DNA of 29,033 nt from Coraliomargarita_B sp036735565 (GTDB lineage: Bacteria > Verrucomicrobiota > Verrucomicrobiia > Opitutales > Coraliomargaritaceae). The stretch covers positions 1 through 29,033 of the forward strand of contig DAINOC010000029.1 in assembly GCA_036735565.1 (NCBI GenBank). The letters run 5' to 3'. The notes under the pieces were generated by a model. The model saw only the letters and a list, made by a program, of their open reading frames with translations, searched no databases and had not been told where the DNA came from. The position numbers and the translations under genes were made by a program. The number at the start of each line of letters is the position of its first letter. Position 1 is the first letter of the stretch. Below, in pieces: positions 15,892 through 24,636 of the stretch.

Positions 15892-16461
15892 TCAAACTTC
15901 AACGCCAGGACCGACCGCCGGGAACTCCCGGACTGCGGCACGGTAGCTCCGAATCATGTGTTTTACCACTTCCAACTGGGTGCGCCCCTCACTGCTGATG
16001 CAAATGCCAGCGCTCATGTAGACCGGCTCCCGCTGAGCCAGAAGCTCGCGGACCTTCGCTGCCGGATCCTCCACATTCAGCAAAGGCCGGTTCTCGCTGC
16101 GGGCCGTGCGCTCAAGGATGCTCTCCACTGAAGCGAATAAACAAATGACGATCCCCTTGGCCCTCAGGCGGTCCGCCATGCCCTCCTGAATAACCAGTCC
16201 GCCCCCGCAGGCCACAACACATCCGGAGTCCGGGTGCCCGTCTTCGATGAACTCACGCTCCATTCGGCGGAAGGCGGCCTCGCCCGCCTCTTCAAAGATC
16301 TGGGGTATCTTTTTCCCCGCGCGTTTCTCGATCACCTGGTCCGAGTCAATGAAACGGTAGCCCAGGGCGCGCGCTACCCGCCGGCCGAGGGCCGACTTCC
16401 CCACTCCCATAAAGCCGATCAGATAAAGATTCGGTTGCTTATTCTGCTTTGCGGCACACAT
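15892..16461 (-). CDS. aroK: Shikimate kinase
   Basis: A 189-residue P-loop kinase that phosphorylates shikimate at the 3-OH in aromatic amino acid synthesis. Walker A is GFMGVGKS (16-23), followed by the shikimate-binding region FIDSDQVIEKRAGKKIPQIF with the DSD motif, and the Walker B-like VVACGGGLV (GGG shikimate loop). RPLLNVEDP forms the lid, and REPVYMSAG supplies the conserved arginine and tyrosine near the C-terminus. The size is typical (170-190). It is followed after ten bases by the PHP phosphatase on the same strand, so the two amino-acid biosynthesis genes probably share a transcript. Confidence 0.93.
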   Translation of the reverse strand: MCAAKQNKQPNLYLIGFMGVGKSALGRRVARALGYRFIDSDQVIEKRAGKKIPQIFEEAGEAAFRRMEREFIEDGHPDSGCVVACGGGLVIQEGMADRLRAKGIVICLFASVESILERTARSENRPLLNVEDPAAKVRELLAQREPVYMSAGICISSEGRTQLEVVKHMIRSYRAAVREFPAVGPGVEV

Positions 16462-16558
16462 AGCTTCAAAAGACTGCCCGTTCAGATGCGCTCGGCGCGA
16501 TCAAAAAGTGCAATGCTTAGAACTTGATGTGCCGACGACGGCAAGCTAGCAACACCCG

Positions 16559-17005
16559 ATGGAAAAAAACGTGGTTCCCATACTGGTCAAAGGAGTGATG
16601 CCCACCTCCAATGGCTGTGCCGTCTTTCTGGGAGACGACGGGAAAACCTTTGTCATCTATGTCGACTCCGGCATCGGTGAGGCCATCCAGCGGGCCATCA
16701 GTGGCGAGCAGGCACCACGACCACAGACGCACGACCTCATGCTGACCATTCTCGACGGTCTGGGCGCGGAGGTGGAGCGCGTCATCATTAACGATGTCGA
16801 GGAAGGAACCTTCTTCGCTCGGCTCATCCTCTCCATGGAAAACGAACTCGGCCACAAAATCGTAGAGATCGATGCCCGCCCCAGCGACTCTATCGTTCTG
16901 GCCCTCGCCTCCGGCCGCACGATCTACGTGGCCCGCCCGGTTTATGATTCGGTGGATGATATGACGGAGATCCTCGAGCGAATCCTCCGCGAAGGCGGCG
17001 AGTGA
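16559..17005 (+). CDS. Bifunctional nuclease domain protein (DUF151)
   Basis: A 148-residue single-domain protein of the BFN/DUF151 family (Thermotoga TM0160 type), for which nuclease activity on RNA and DNA has been described in plant homologues. The family hallmarks are present: GCAVFLGDDGKTFVIYVD (19-36), GEAIQRAI, RPQTHDLMLTILDGLGAEV, VEEGTFFARLIL, and the diagnostic IDARPSDSIVLALASGRTIYVA near residues 104-125. No signal peptide is seen. The start ATG follows an AC-rich leader (CAACACCCG) rather than a Shine-Dalgarno site. It is divergent from aroK with about 97 bases between them. Biological role in this organism unknown. Confidence 0.9.
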   Translation: MEKNVVPILVKGVMPTSNGCAVFLGDDGKTFVIYVDSGIGEAIQRAISGEQAPRPQTHDLMLTILDGLGAEVERVIINDVEEGTFFARLILSMENELGHKIVEIDARPSDSIVLALASGRTIYVARPVYDSVDDMTEILERILREGGE

Positions 17006-17009
17006 ACGA

Positions 17010-17047
17010 GGGTCGAACATCGAACGTTCAACGTCGAACTTTGAATG
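17010..17047. repeat. Degenerate heptamer repeat downstream of the DUF151 gene
   Basis: About five diverged 7-base units of the GAACATC type right after the stop codon. They include a small palindrome GAACGTTC. The next 230 bases, up to the tRNA-dihydrouridine synthase gene, hold pyrimidine-rich text with no gene that I can support. Confidence 0.65.
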
Positions 17048-17281
17048 TCTAATTTCACTGATACAGAGCGATCTGCCGGACGCACTTCGAACGTCATCCA
17101 AAAGCGGGAATTTCACCAAGCACCTGAAAAACTCGTGTGATCGGAATTTTGCCAAATCCTAAAAATCGCGATTCCTCCCTGCCCCTCGCTCCCCGGCTTC
17201 TGTTTTCAATAAACTCAGCTTTCAAGTCTCAGGTTTCCGCCCTCCATCCCCTCCCCCCTGCCCTCTGCCCACAGACCACAA

Positions 17282-18346
17282 ATGCGCCCAGTTTCCCATC
17301 TGATACCCGGCCCCGGACCGGTCACCGCGCTGGCACCCATGCAGGACGTGACCACCCTGCCCTTCATGCGACTCCTCGGGAGCTACGGCGCTCCCGACCT
17401 GCTCTTCACAGAATACTTCCGCGTGCACGCCCACTCGAATCTGGAGAGCCACATCGTGGACTCCATCGTCCACCACGCCACCGGAAAGCCCATCATCGCC
17501 CAACTCATCGGCGAAAGCCTACCCGATCTGGAGCGCACGGTGGCGGCCATTTTTGAGCGGGAACTCCCCGTGGCCGGGATCGATCTGAACATGGGTTGCC
17601 CGGCCCCCAAAGTCTATAAGAAGAACGTCGGTGGCGGGCTCCTCCGCGAGCCCGCCAAAATCGACGAGGTGCTCGGCTGCCTGCGGGCTGCGGTGCCCGG
17701 GCACTTCTCCGTCAAAATGCGCATCGGCTTCGAGGACGACCGGCACTTTGAGACCATCCTTGATCTAATCGAAAAACACCGCGTCGATCTCCTCAGCCTG
17801 CATGCCCGCACTGTGAAAGAAGCCTATCGCAGCGAAGTCCACTACGACTACATCGCGAGGGCCGCAGCGCGACTCGATTGCCCGGTTCTCGCCAACGGCG
17901 ACATCACCTCCGTGGACAAGGGCCTGCAGGTGCTGGCGGCGACCGGCAGCTCCGGACTGATGATCGGTCGCCACTGTATCCGTAACCCCTGGATCTTCCG
18001 CCAGCTGCGGGAGCACTTTGCGGGCGAAACCGTCTTTCGCCCCCGCCTCGCGGATGTCCGCCAGTATATCGAGGACCTCTTCTCGGCGACCAGCCACCCG
18101 GACCGCGAGGGCGTCTTTCATGTGAGCCATATAAAGAAGTTTCTCAACTTCGTGGGCCTCGGCGTCGATTCGGATGGACGCTTCCTGCACGAGATGCGGC
18201 GCGCGCAAAACAAAGAGGCCCTTGATCAGGTCTGCGACCGCCACCTTATTGACGATGGCCGGGCGGAACTGTTTTTCCCGGACGAACCAATCAAAGGCCT
18301 CGTCGCACGACCCAACTGCGAATCGTCGCAGGGCTGCTCCCTCTGA
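17282..18346 (+). CDS. tRNA-dihydrouridine synthase
   Basis: A 354-residue FMN enzyme that reduces uridines to dihydrouridine in tRNA D-loops, using NADPH. The N-terminal TIM-barrel starts with VTALAPMQDVTTLPFMRLL (14-32), then IDLNMGCPAPKV with the catalytic cysteine C106, followed by KKNVGGGLLREPAKI. VKMRIGFEDD and LLSLHARTVKEAYRSEVHYDYI carry the substrate and FMN phosphate residues. PVLANGDITS and GLMIGRHCIRNPWIF complete the flavin site. The C-terminal part (about 255-330) matches the helical tRNA-binding domain. The subfamily (DusA, B or C) is not assigned. The gene stands alone, with a probable terminator shortly after it. Confidence 0.93.
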   Translation: MRPVSHLIPGPGPVTALAPMQDVTTLPFMRLLGSYGAPDLLFTEYFRVHAHSNLESHIVDSIVHHATGKPIIAQLIGESLPDLERTVAAIFERELPVAGIDLNMGCPAPKVYKKNVGGGLLREPAKIDEVLGCLRAAVPGHFSVKMRIGFEDDRHFETILDLIEKHRVDLLSLHARTVKEAYRSEVHYDYIARAAARLDCPVLANGDITSVDKGLQVLAATGSSGLMIGRHCIRNPWIFRQLREHFAGETVFRPRLADVRQYIEDLFSATSHPDREGVFHVSHIKKFLNFVGLGVDSDGRFLHEMRRAQNKEALDQVCDRHLIDDGRAELFFPDEPIKGLVARPNCESSQGCSL

Positions 18347-18359
18347 GCCTTCGATGCCC

Positions 18360-18380
18360 GGCTTCTTAAGCCGTCTTTTT
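18360..18380 (+). terminator. Probable terminator after the tRNA-dihydrouridine synthase gene
   Basis: A GGCTT-CTT-AAGCC hairpin (18360-18372) is followed by GTC and five T residues, 13 bases after the stop codon. A longer alternative stem pairs AGCCG with CGGCT further on. This separates the dus gene from sucC. Confidence 0.5.
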
Positions 18381-18401
18381 CAAAAATCCGGCTGAAAGAG
18401 A

Positions 18402-18430
18402 TTGCACCCCCCTTCAGACGGTGGCATAGC
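18402..18430 (+). promoter_or_regulatory. Possible sucC promoter
   Basis: TTGCAC (18402-18407) and CATAGC (18425-18430) are 17 bases apart, about 35 bases before the sucC ATG. The -35 fits well and the -10 poorly (three of six consensus bases). Placement after a terminator and before sucC supports it only weakly. Confidence 0.3.
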
Positions 18431-18464
18431 CCCAACTTTCATTTTTATCCAGACACCCAACACG

Positions 18465-19652
<1,188 letters not shown>

Positions 19653-19685
19653 CCCGACCGACCTCATCTTTAAACAAACATTCCA

Positions 19686-20570
<885 letters not shown>

Positions 20571-20572
20571 GG

Positions 20573-20634
<62 letters not shown>

Positions 20635-20676
20635 TGGACTCCAGAGAGACCGCTTGGCGTTCAATAGATTCTCCCC

Positions 20677-20712
20677 AAACCTGCCTGCGGCACCCGCCCA
20701 GGCAGGTTTTTT
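20677..20712 (+). terminator. Strong intrinsic terminator of sucCD
   Basis: Perfect 11-base arms AAACCTGCCTG (20677-20687) and CAGGCAGGTTT (20699-20709) flank an 11-base loop and run into TTTTTT (20707-20712). It lies about 105 bases after the sucD stop. The opposite strand lacks a downstream T-run, so it acts on the plus strand. Confidence 0.9.
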
Positions 20713-20758
20713 GCGCCCGTAAAAAAACGGGGACGGGGGCTTCCAGCCCGCGAGTCTC

Positions 20759-21045
20759 ACTCCAACACTCCAAAACCCAAGTTACCCCTTGATCGTAATT
20801 GGAAAGACAGCGACCCAAGTCTTCCAGTGATGGCTTAGCATCTTTTTTAAACCGTTAATGGACGTGAATGAACGTGAATCAGAAGCTTCAAAATTTGACG
20901 GTAGCCACAGCAATCTGCCGCTAATCAGCACTTTTGGAAACGACTATGAACCACGCACGTCTACCAAAAAAATTAACGTCCATTAACGTAAATTAACGGT
21001 CCAAAACTCCCCGATCACTCCAATACTCCAAAACTCCAATACTCC
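20759..21045. repeat. Nested repeat island between sucD and fmt
   Basis: An inverted repeat with 29-base arms (20851-20879 and 20972-21000, 24 of 29 positions complementary, 92-base spacer) is built from a ten-base unit like CGTTAATGGA. It is flanked on both sides by short ACTCCAA-type repeats at 20759-20776 and 21017-21045 (ACTCCAATACTCC twice). No coding region is supported between 20571 and 21070. The convergent genes sucD and fmt bound the region. Confidence 0.7.
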
Positions 21046-21070
21046 ACCACCCTCCACGGCCCAAAACCTC

Positions 21071-22057
21071 TCACGCCCTCCCACTCACCAACGGAGGATG
21101 CGTCACACTGGGCAGGACCGTCCCCACCGCGAGAGGAAACCCGAGGAGGAAGGCCGCCGCCGGGAGCATCCGCCCACCAGGCCGCTGCAACTGGTGGAAC
21201 CGGATCACCCCACTTGCCGTGGCCACATCAACGCACTCCCCCGCCGCCAGCACCGTGCCGGGCGCGGCCCCGGTCGCTACCGGTAGCGCCTCTGCCGAGC
21301 CAACCTTGATCACCGTCCCGGCATAGTCAAAAAAACCACCGGGCCAGGGCGTAAACGCGCGCAGGCGGGCCTCGATCCGCGCAGCGGACTCATTAAAGTC
21401 CAGGGCACCGTCCTGCTTCGTCAGCTTCCGACAGAAGCTGGCCTGCTCCGTATCCTGGGCCTGAAAAGACAAGCGCCCCCCGAGCGCCGACTCCAGCGTG
21501 CGCGCCAGCAGCGGCACCACCGCCTCGCCCACCCGCGCGCGCAGCAGGGGACCCGTGTCCGAGGGCTCGATCACCACCCGCTCGCAGTCCGCCACCGCCC
21601 CGGCATCCATCTCGCGGACGATCTCCATCAGGCAAACCCCCGTCTCGGTCTCGCCCATCGCCAGCGCCGTCTCCACCGGCGAGGCACCGCGATACTTGGG
21701 CAACAGGGAGCCATGAAAATTCAGCATTCCCAGCGTCGGAGCCTCGCGGACCGCCTTCGGTAAAAAATGTCCGTAGGCCATCACGAAGGCCAACGAGAGA
21801 CCCGCCTCCTTTAGCTCCGCCGCAAAAACGGCATCCGGCCTCTCAGGTTGCCAGAGCGGAATCCCCTGCTCGCGGGCATAGGCCGCCACCGGGTTGGGCT
21901 GCAACTGCTTGCCCCGCCCCTGCGGACGGTCGGGCTGCGAAACGATCAAAGCCAGCTCGCAAACATCCGCCGCCGCCTCACGCAGGTAGCGCAGCCCTGG
22001 CAGGCAGATCGCATCCGATCCGAAATAAGCGATTCGTGGGCGTGTGGGCATCGTCAT
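21071..22057 (-). CDS. fmt: Methionyl-tRNA formyltransferase
   Basis: A 328-residue enzyme that formylates initiator Met-tRNA using 10-formyltetrahydrofolate. The N-terminal transferase domain starts RIAYFGSDAICLPGLRYL, followed by IVSQPDRPQGRGKQLQPNPV. The catalytic segment LNFHGSLLPKYRGASPV carries the asparagine, histidine and SLLP folate loop, and MDAGAVADCERVVI supplies the conserved aspartate. The C-terminal OB-like domain holds RLRAFTPWPGGFF. The frame is open to 22111, but the ATG at 22055-22057 or the one at 22049-22051 (MPTRPRIAYF) fits the family start. Convergent with sucD. No def gene is beside it in this window. Confidence 0.94.
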   Translation of the reverse strand: MTMPTRPRIAYFGSDAICLPGLRYLREAAADVCELALIVSQPDRPQGRGKQLQPNPVAAYAREQGIPLWQPERPDAVFAAELKEAGLSLAFVMAYGHFLPKAVREAPTLGMLNFHGSLLPKYRGASPVETALAMGETETGVCLMEIVREMDAGAVADCERVVIEPSDTGPLLRARVGEAVVPLLARTLESALGGRLSFQAQDTEQASFCRKLTKQDGALDFNESAARIEARLRAFTPWPGGFFDYAGTVIKVGSAEALPVATGAAPGTVLAAGECVDVATASGVIRFHQLQRPGGRMLPAAAFLLGFPLAVGTVLPSVTHPPLVSGRA

Positions 22058-22183
22058 GAAGTGAGGCAGACAGCGACAACCAATGTCGACCACCACCACG
22101 CCCAATTGCAAGCCGCCCGTAAATCTTTAAATTCTATTATCCGTCTCCTGTCCTCCGCCTACTCCAATCTACTCAGCTCTCCC

Positions 22184-22216
22184 CTTCCGCTTTCCTCTCT
22201 CCTCTTTCCGCTTTCC
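22184..22216. repeat. Pyrimidine-rich short direct repeat
   Basis: CTTCCGCTTTCC-type text occurs twice within a C/T-rich stretch between fmt and the exonuclease gene. It looks like another degenerate intergenic repeat type. No gene is supported between 22058 and 22228. Confidence 0.4.
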
Positions 22217-22228
22217 AACCCTCGGCCC

Positions 22229-22900
22229 TCAAAAAAGCTCCTGCTGCTCCATCGCTTGCCGTTTGCCAGCCGAGGCCGCACTTTGCTGCACCAGCCAACG
22301 CAAGCTCGCCGAGGCCAGCTCATTTTCTTCGAAGAGGCGTGTGAGCAGCAGCGCCGAGGCCAGGGCATCGTAGAGTGCACAGTGGTATTGCCGCCGTGTC
22401 GGCGGACATAGCAGTTGGGCCTGCGCATCCAGCGCGGTCGACAACTGAAACAGCTCGATCAGATCCCCGAGCTTGTAACTCTCCAAACCCGGATAGACCC
22501 GTCGATAGAGTTGCAGCGTGTCCAGCCAGGGACCCCAATCCGCCGTCCATTCCCCCGGCTCCGCAAAGTCCGGCACCCGCCCCGGACAGGGCCACACCGC
22601 TTGCAAAAGGCCCGCTTCGACCGCCACATGGTGCGCGCAAAAGAGGCCCTCACCCCGCAGCCGCGACATCAAAGCCCACTCCTCATGAAACGGAGCCTCA
22701 CGGCGCGCCGCCGCCTCGCTGATCCCATGCTGCGCCCGATCCCGGTCGGAGATCGTGCCAATGGGCGCACAGAGCCGACTGTAAGCCGCCGTGATCTGCC
22801 CGCCCCGCACCGTGGCAATGCCATACTCGACAACCCCGCTCTGGCGGCTGCCTTCAAAATCAATCACATGGATCGGCGTATCGATCATTCCGCGGGACAT
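22229..22900 (-). CDS. DEDDh 3'-5' exonuclease (DNA polymerase III epsilon-like)
   Basis: A 223-residue protein of the DnaQ-like exonuclease fold. Exo I is HVIDFEGSRQSGVVEYGIA (D14, E16). Exo II corresponds to FCAHHVAVEAGLLQ, where the usual aspartate after the hydrophobic pair is a glutamate. Exo III-epsilon is YHCALYDALASALLL with the H-x4-D pair. The frame is open to 23098, but the ATG at 22898-22900 has a good Shine-Dalgarno match (AAGGGG, five bases upstream), one of the few in this window, so it is chosen. The ATG at 22886-22888 is an alternative. Role in repair or RNA processing cannot be told. Divergent from the small exported protein. Confidence 0.82.
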   Translation of the reverse strand: MSRGMIDTPIHVIDFEGSRQSGVVEYGIATVRGGQITAAYSRLCAPIGTISDRDRAQHGISEAAARREAPFHEEWALMSRLRGEGLFCAHHVAVEAGLLQAVWPCPGRVPDFAEPGEWTADWGPWLDTLQLYRRVYPGLESYKLGDLIELFQLSTALDAQAQLLCPPTRRQYHCALYDALASALLLTRLFEENELASASLRWLVQQSAASAGKRQAMEQQELF

Positions 22901-23015
22901 TGTCACCCCTTCACCGCCCCCACGCAACTCCCAAGAAGCGCCCACCCGAGAGATATCTCCCTCCAGACCTGCTTTCCTTTGAATTTCTATCTTTACTTTC
23001 AGAAAAGAATCGGCG

Positions 23016-23348
23016 ATGAATTTAGAGATGACCTCAATAATGCAAAACCCCATCCGATTCTTCTTAATGATCGCTTTGGCCGTTGCCTGCTTCGGCACCG
23101 TAGCCCAAGCTCAAGGCAAGCCACAGAAACAGCGTGGTCCTGTCATCTCCGTCGATGTAGCGGCCAACACCATTACCATCGACCACAAGAAACAGGGCGA
23201 GCTCACCATGAAGCTTGCCGCCAACGGCAATGTAAAGCCCAAGTCCGTGGGTGGCCTCGCCGGCATCAAACCCGGTGATTTCGTGATCTGCTACTCGCCG
23301 GCGGAAGGTGGGGACGTGCAAACCATCCGCGTCCAAGTGCCCGAATAA
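23016..23348 (+). CDS. Small exported protein of unknown function
   Basis: A protein of up to 110 residues with a clear Sec signal peptide: the stretch MQNPIRFFLMIALAVACF from residue 9, then a VAQAQ cleavage region near residue 32. The mature part of about 78 residues alternates short beta-like strands (VISVDVAANTITIDHKK, ELTMKLAANGNV, GDFVICYSP, VQTIRVQVPE), suggesting a small beta-barrel similar to OB-type secreted domains. No family is recognised with confidence. ATGs at 23016, 23028 and 23040 are all possible. The last gives the most standard signal peptide. It stands alone, divergent from the exonuclease, and ends at a strong terminator. Confidence 0.75.
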   Translation: MNLEMTSIMQNPIRFFLMIALAVACFGTVAQAQGKPQKQRGPVISVDVAANTITIDHKKQGELTMKLAANGNVKPKSVGGLAGIKPGDFVICYSPAEGGDVQTIRVQVPE

Positions 23349-23372
23349 TTAAGATTCTTATTGCTCTTCCTC

Positions 23373-23405
23373 AAAGCGGCAGTCTTCCAAGACTGCCGCT
23401 TTTTT
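23373..23405 (+). terminator. Strong intrinsic terminator after the small exported protein
   Basis: Arms AAGCGGCAGTC (23374-23384) and GACTGCCGCTT (23391-23401) pair perfectly around TTCCAA and are followed by a run of T residues. It is 25 bases after the stop codon. Confidence 0.9.
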
Positions 23406-23547
23406 GTGCCCGGAGTAGTCGAGGCGAATGGCTTCAGGATGGCACACATCCACTGCCGAGGCCGCGCCTTCGATTCATTTTGAGTATACCCCCTCCGATT
23501 CAGGCTCGGAACGGAGTGCGGATTGTGGTGCGAGGCCTTCTTTTCAA

Positions 23548-23670
23548 ATTCGCGTCCATTCGCGTCCATTCGCGGTTTCAAACTTTCTTTCGATACCCGT
23601 TCTATTCGTATCTTAAAACGCCGCTCTCCTCCCACCCTCCGCGCTCTCAGCGAACTCTGCGGTTAATAAA
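23548..23670. repeat. Ten-base CGCGTCCATT repeat plus CTCTGCGGTTAA-type repeat
   Basis: At 23548-23574 the ten-base unit CGCGTCCATT is tandemly repeated (two full copies plus partial flanks). At 23633-23670 a second type reads CTCCGCGCTCTCAGCGAACT then CTGCGGTTAAT. Both lie in the 493-base gap between the small exported protein and the HisN-like gene. No coding region is supported in 23349-23841. The only other structure I see there is the terminator. Confidence 0.6.
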
Positions 23671-23841
23671 AGCAGTCCTGGGCTGCCCAAGTAGAATTTG
23701 CTGCGAATCTGAATCACGCCCCGGTTCGCAAAAATAGGTGATACTCAGCCTGCCCCTGCCACACCAGCCTGACTCTACAGTTGCCACCGGGCACGGGAGC
23801 CCTCCATAGTTTCCCACTTTCGATTTCAACACCCAACACCT

Positions 23842-24636
23842 ATGTCAGCCCTTACCCGCGAACAAAAAGACGAATTCATCGAGTTCATCGCCTACCTGTG
23901 CGATGAGGCGGCCAAGGAAATCCTGCCGCACTATGGCCCGGACGTGGCCATCGAGCGCAAGTCCGATGCCACCCCGGTCACCCTGGCCGACCGCAATGCG
24001 GAGAAGCGCATCCGCGAGATCCTCGCCGAGCGCTACCCGGAGCATGGCATTATCGGCGAGGAATACGGACGCGAGCGCGAGGACGCCGATTTCGTCTGGG
24101 TGCTCGATCCGGTCGACGGGACGAAGTCCTTCATCTCTGGTGTGCCCCTCTTTGCCACCCTGATTGCCCTCATGTATAAGGGCCGCCCGGTCATCGGCGC
24201 GATCAACCAGCCCGTCCTTAAGCAAATGGTCATCGGTGACTGCGAGACCACCACGCTCAATGGCAAACCGGTCAACGGCCGCGAGCCCTGCCCGCTCGCC
24301 GAAGCCACGCTCTGCACGACGGACCCGATCCGCAAGACGCTCTGGCAAAACGGCGCCGACTGGTCGGCCCTCCCACCGAAGACCGCGCTCTACCGCTCTT
24401 GGGGGGATGCCGGCGGCTATATCCTGCTTTGCTCGGGCTTTATCGATATCATGTGCGACCCCATGATGGAGATCTGGGACTGCGCGGCCATTCTCCCCTG
24501 CCTGGAGGGCGCAGGCATCAAGGCGACCGGCTGGAAAGGCGGCGACGCCTTCGACGAGCGCTGCATCATCGCCGCCAAAGCACCGCTCCACGACGAAGTC
24601 ATGCGCACGCTCTACCCCCAGCCGGCGCAGGCGTAG
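23842..24636 (+). CDS. Inositol-monophosphatase family phosphatase (HisN-type histidinol-phosphatase)
   Basis: A 264-residue Mg-dependent phosphatase. The metal sites are GEEYG (72-76; E73, E74) and VLDPVDGTKSFISG (87-100; D89, D92), and a late WD pair lies in MMEIWDCAAILP. The text after the second motif (VPLFATLIALMYKGRPVIGAINQPVL) and SWGDAGGYILLCSGFIDIM resemble the HisN branch, which removes phosphate from histidinol phosphate. CysQ (PAP phosphatase) and generic inositol monophosphatases share the motifs and cannot be excluded. The leader is ACACCCAACAC-CT-ATG, nearly the same as that of sucC. Its TAG stop directly touches the ATG of the SulP gene. Confidence 0.8.
   Translation: MSALTREQKDEFIEFIAYLCDEAAKEILPHYGPDVAIERKSDATPVTLADRNAEKRIREILAERYPEHGIIGEEYGREREDADFVWVLDPVDGTKSFISGVPLFATLIALMYKGRPVIGAINQPVLKQMVIGDCETTTLNGKPVNGREPCPLAEATLCTTDPIRKTLWQNGADWSALPPKTALYRSWGDAGGYILLCSGFIDIMCDPMMEIWDCAAILPCLEGAGIKATGWKGGDAFDERCIIAAKAPLHDEVMRTLYPQPAQA

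Noticed and set aside
20714..20740. CCCGT-A-run-ACGGG hairpin downstream of the sucCD terminator as a second terminator.
   Set aside because: The A/T run lies in the loop, not after the stem, so neither strand has a terminator layout.
23842..24636. Annotation of the phosphatase as CysQ (PAP phosphatase), which would fit the sulfotransferases well.
   Set aside because: The text around the metal motifs resembles HisN more closely. CysQ is kept only as an alternative.
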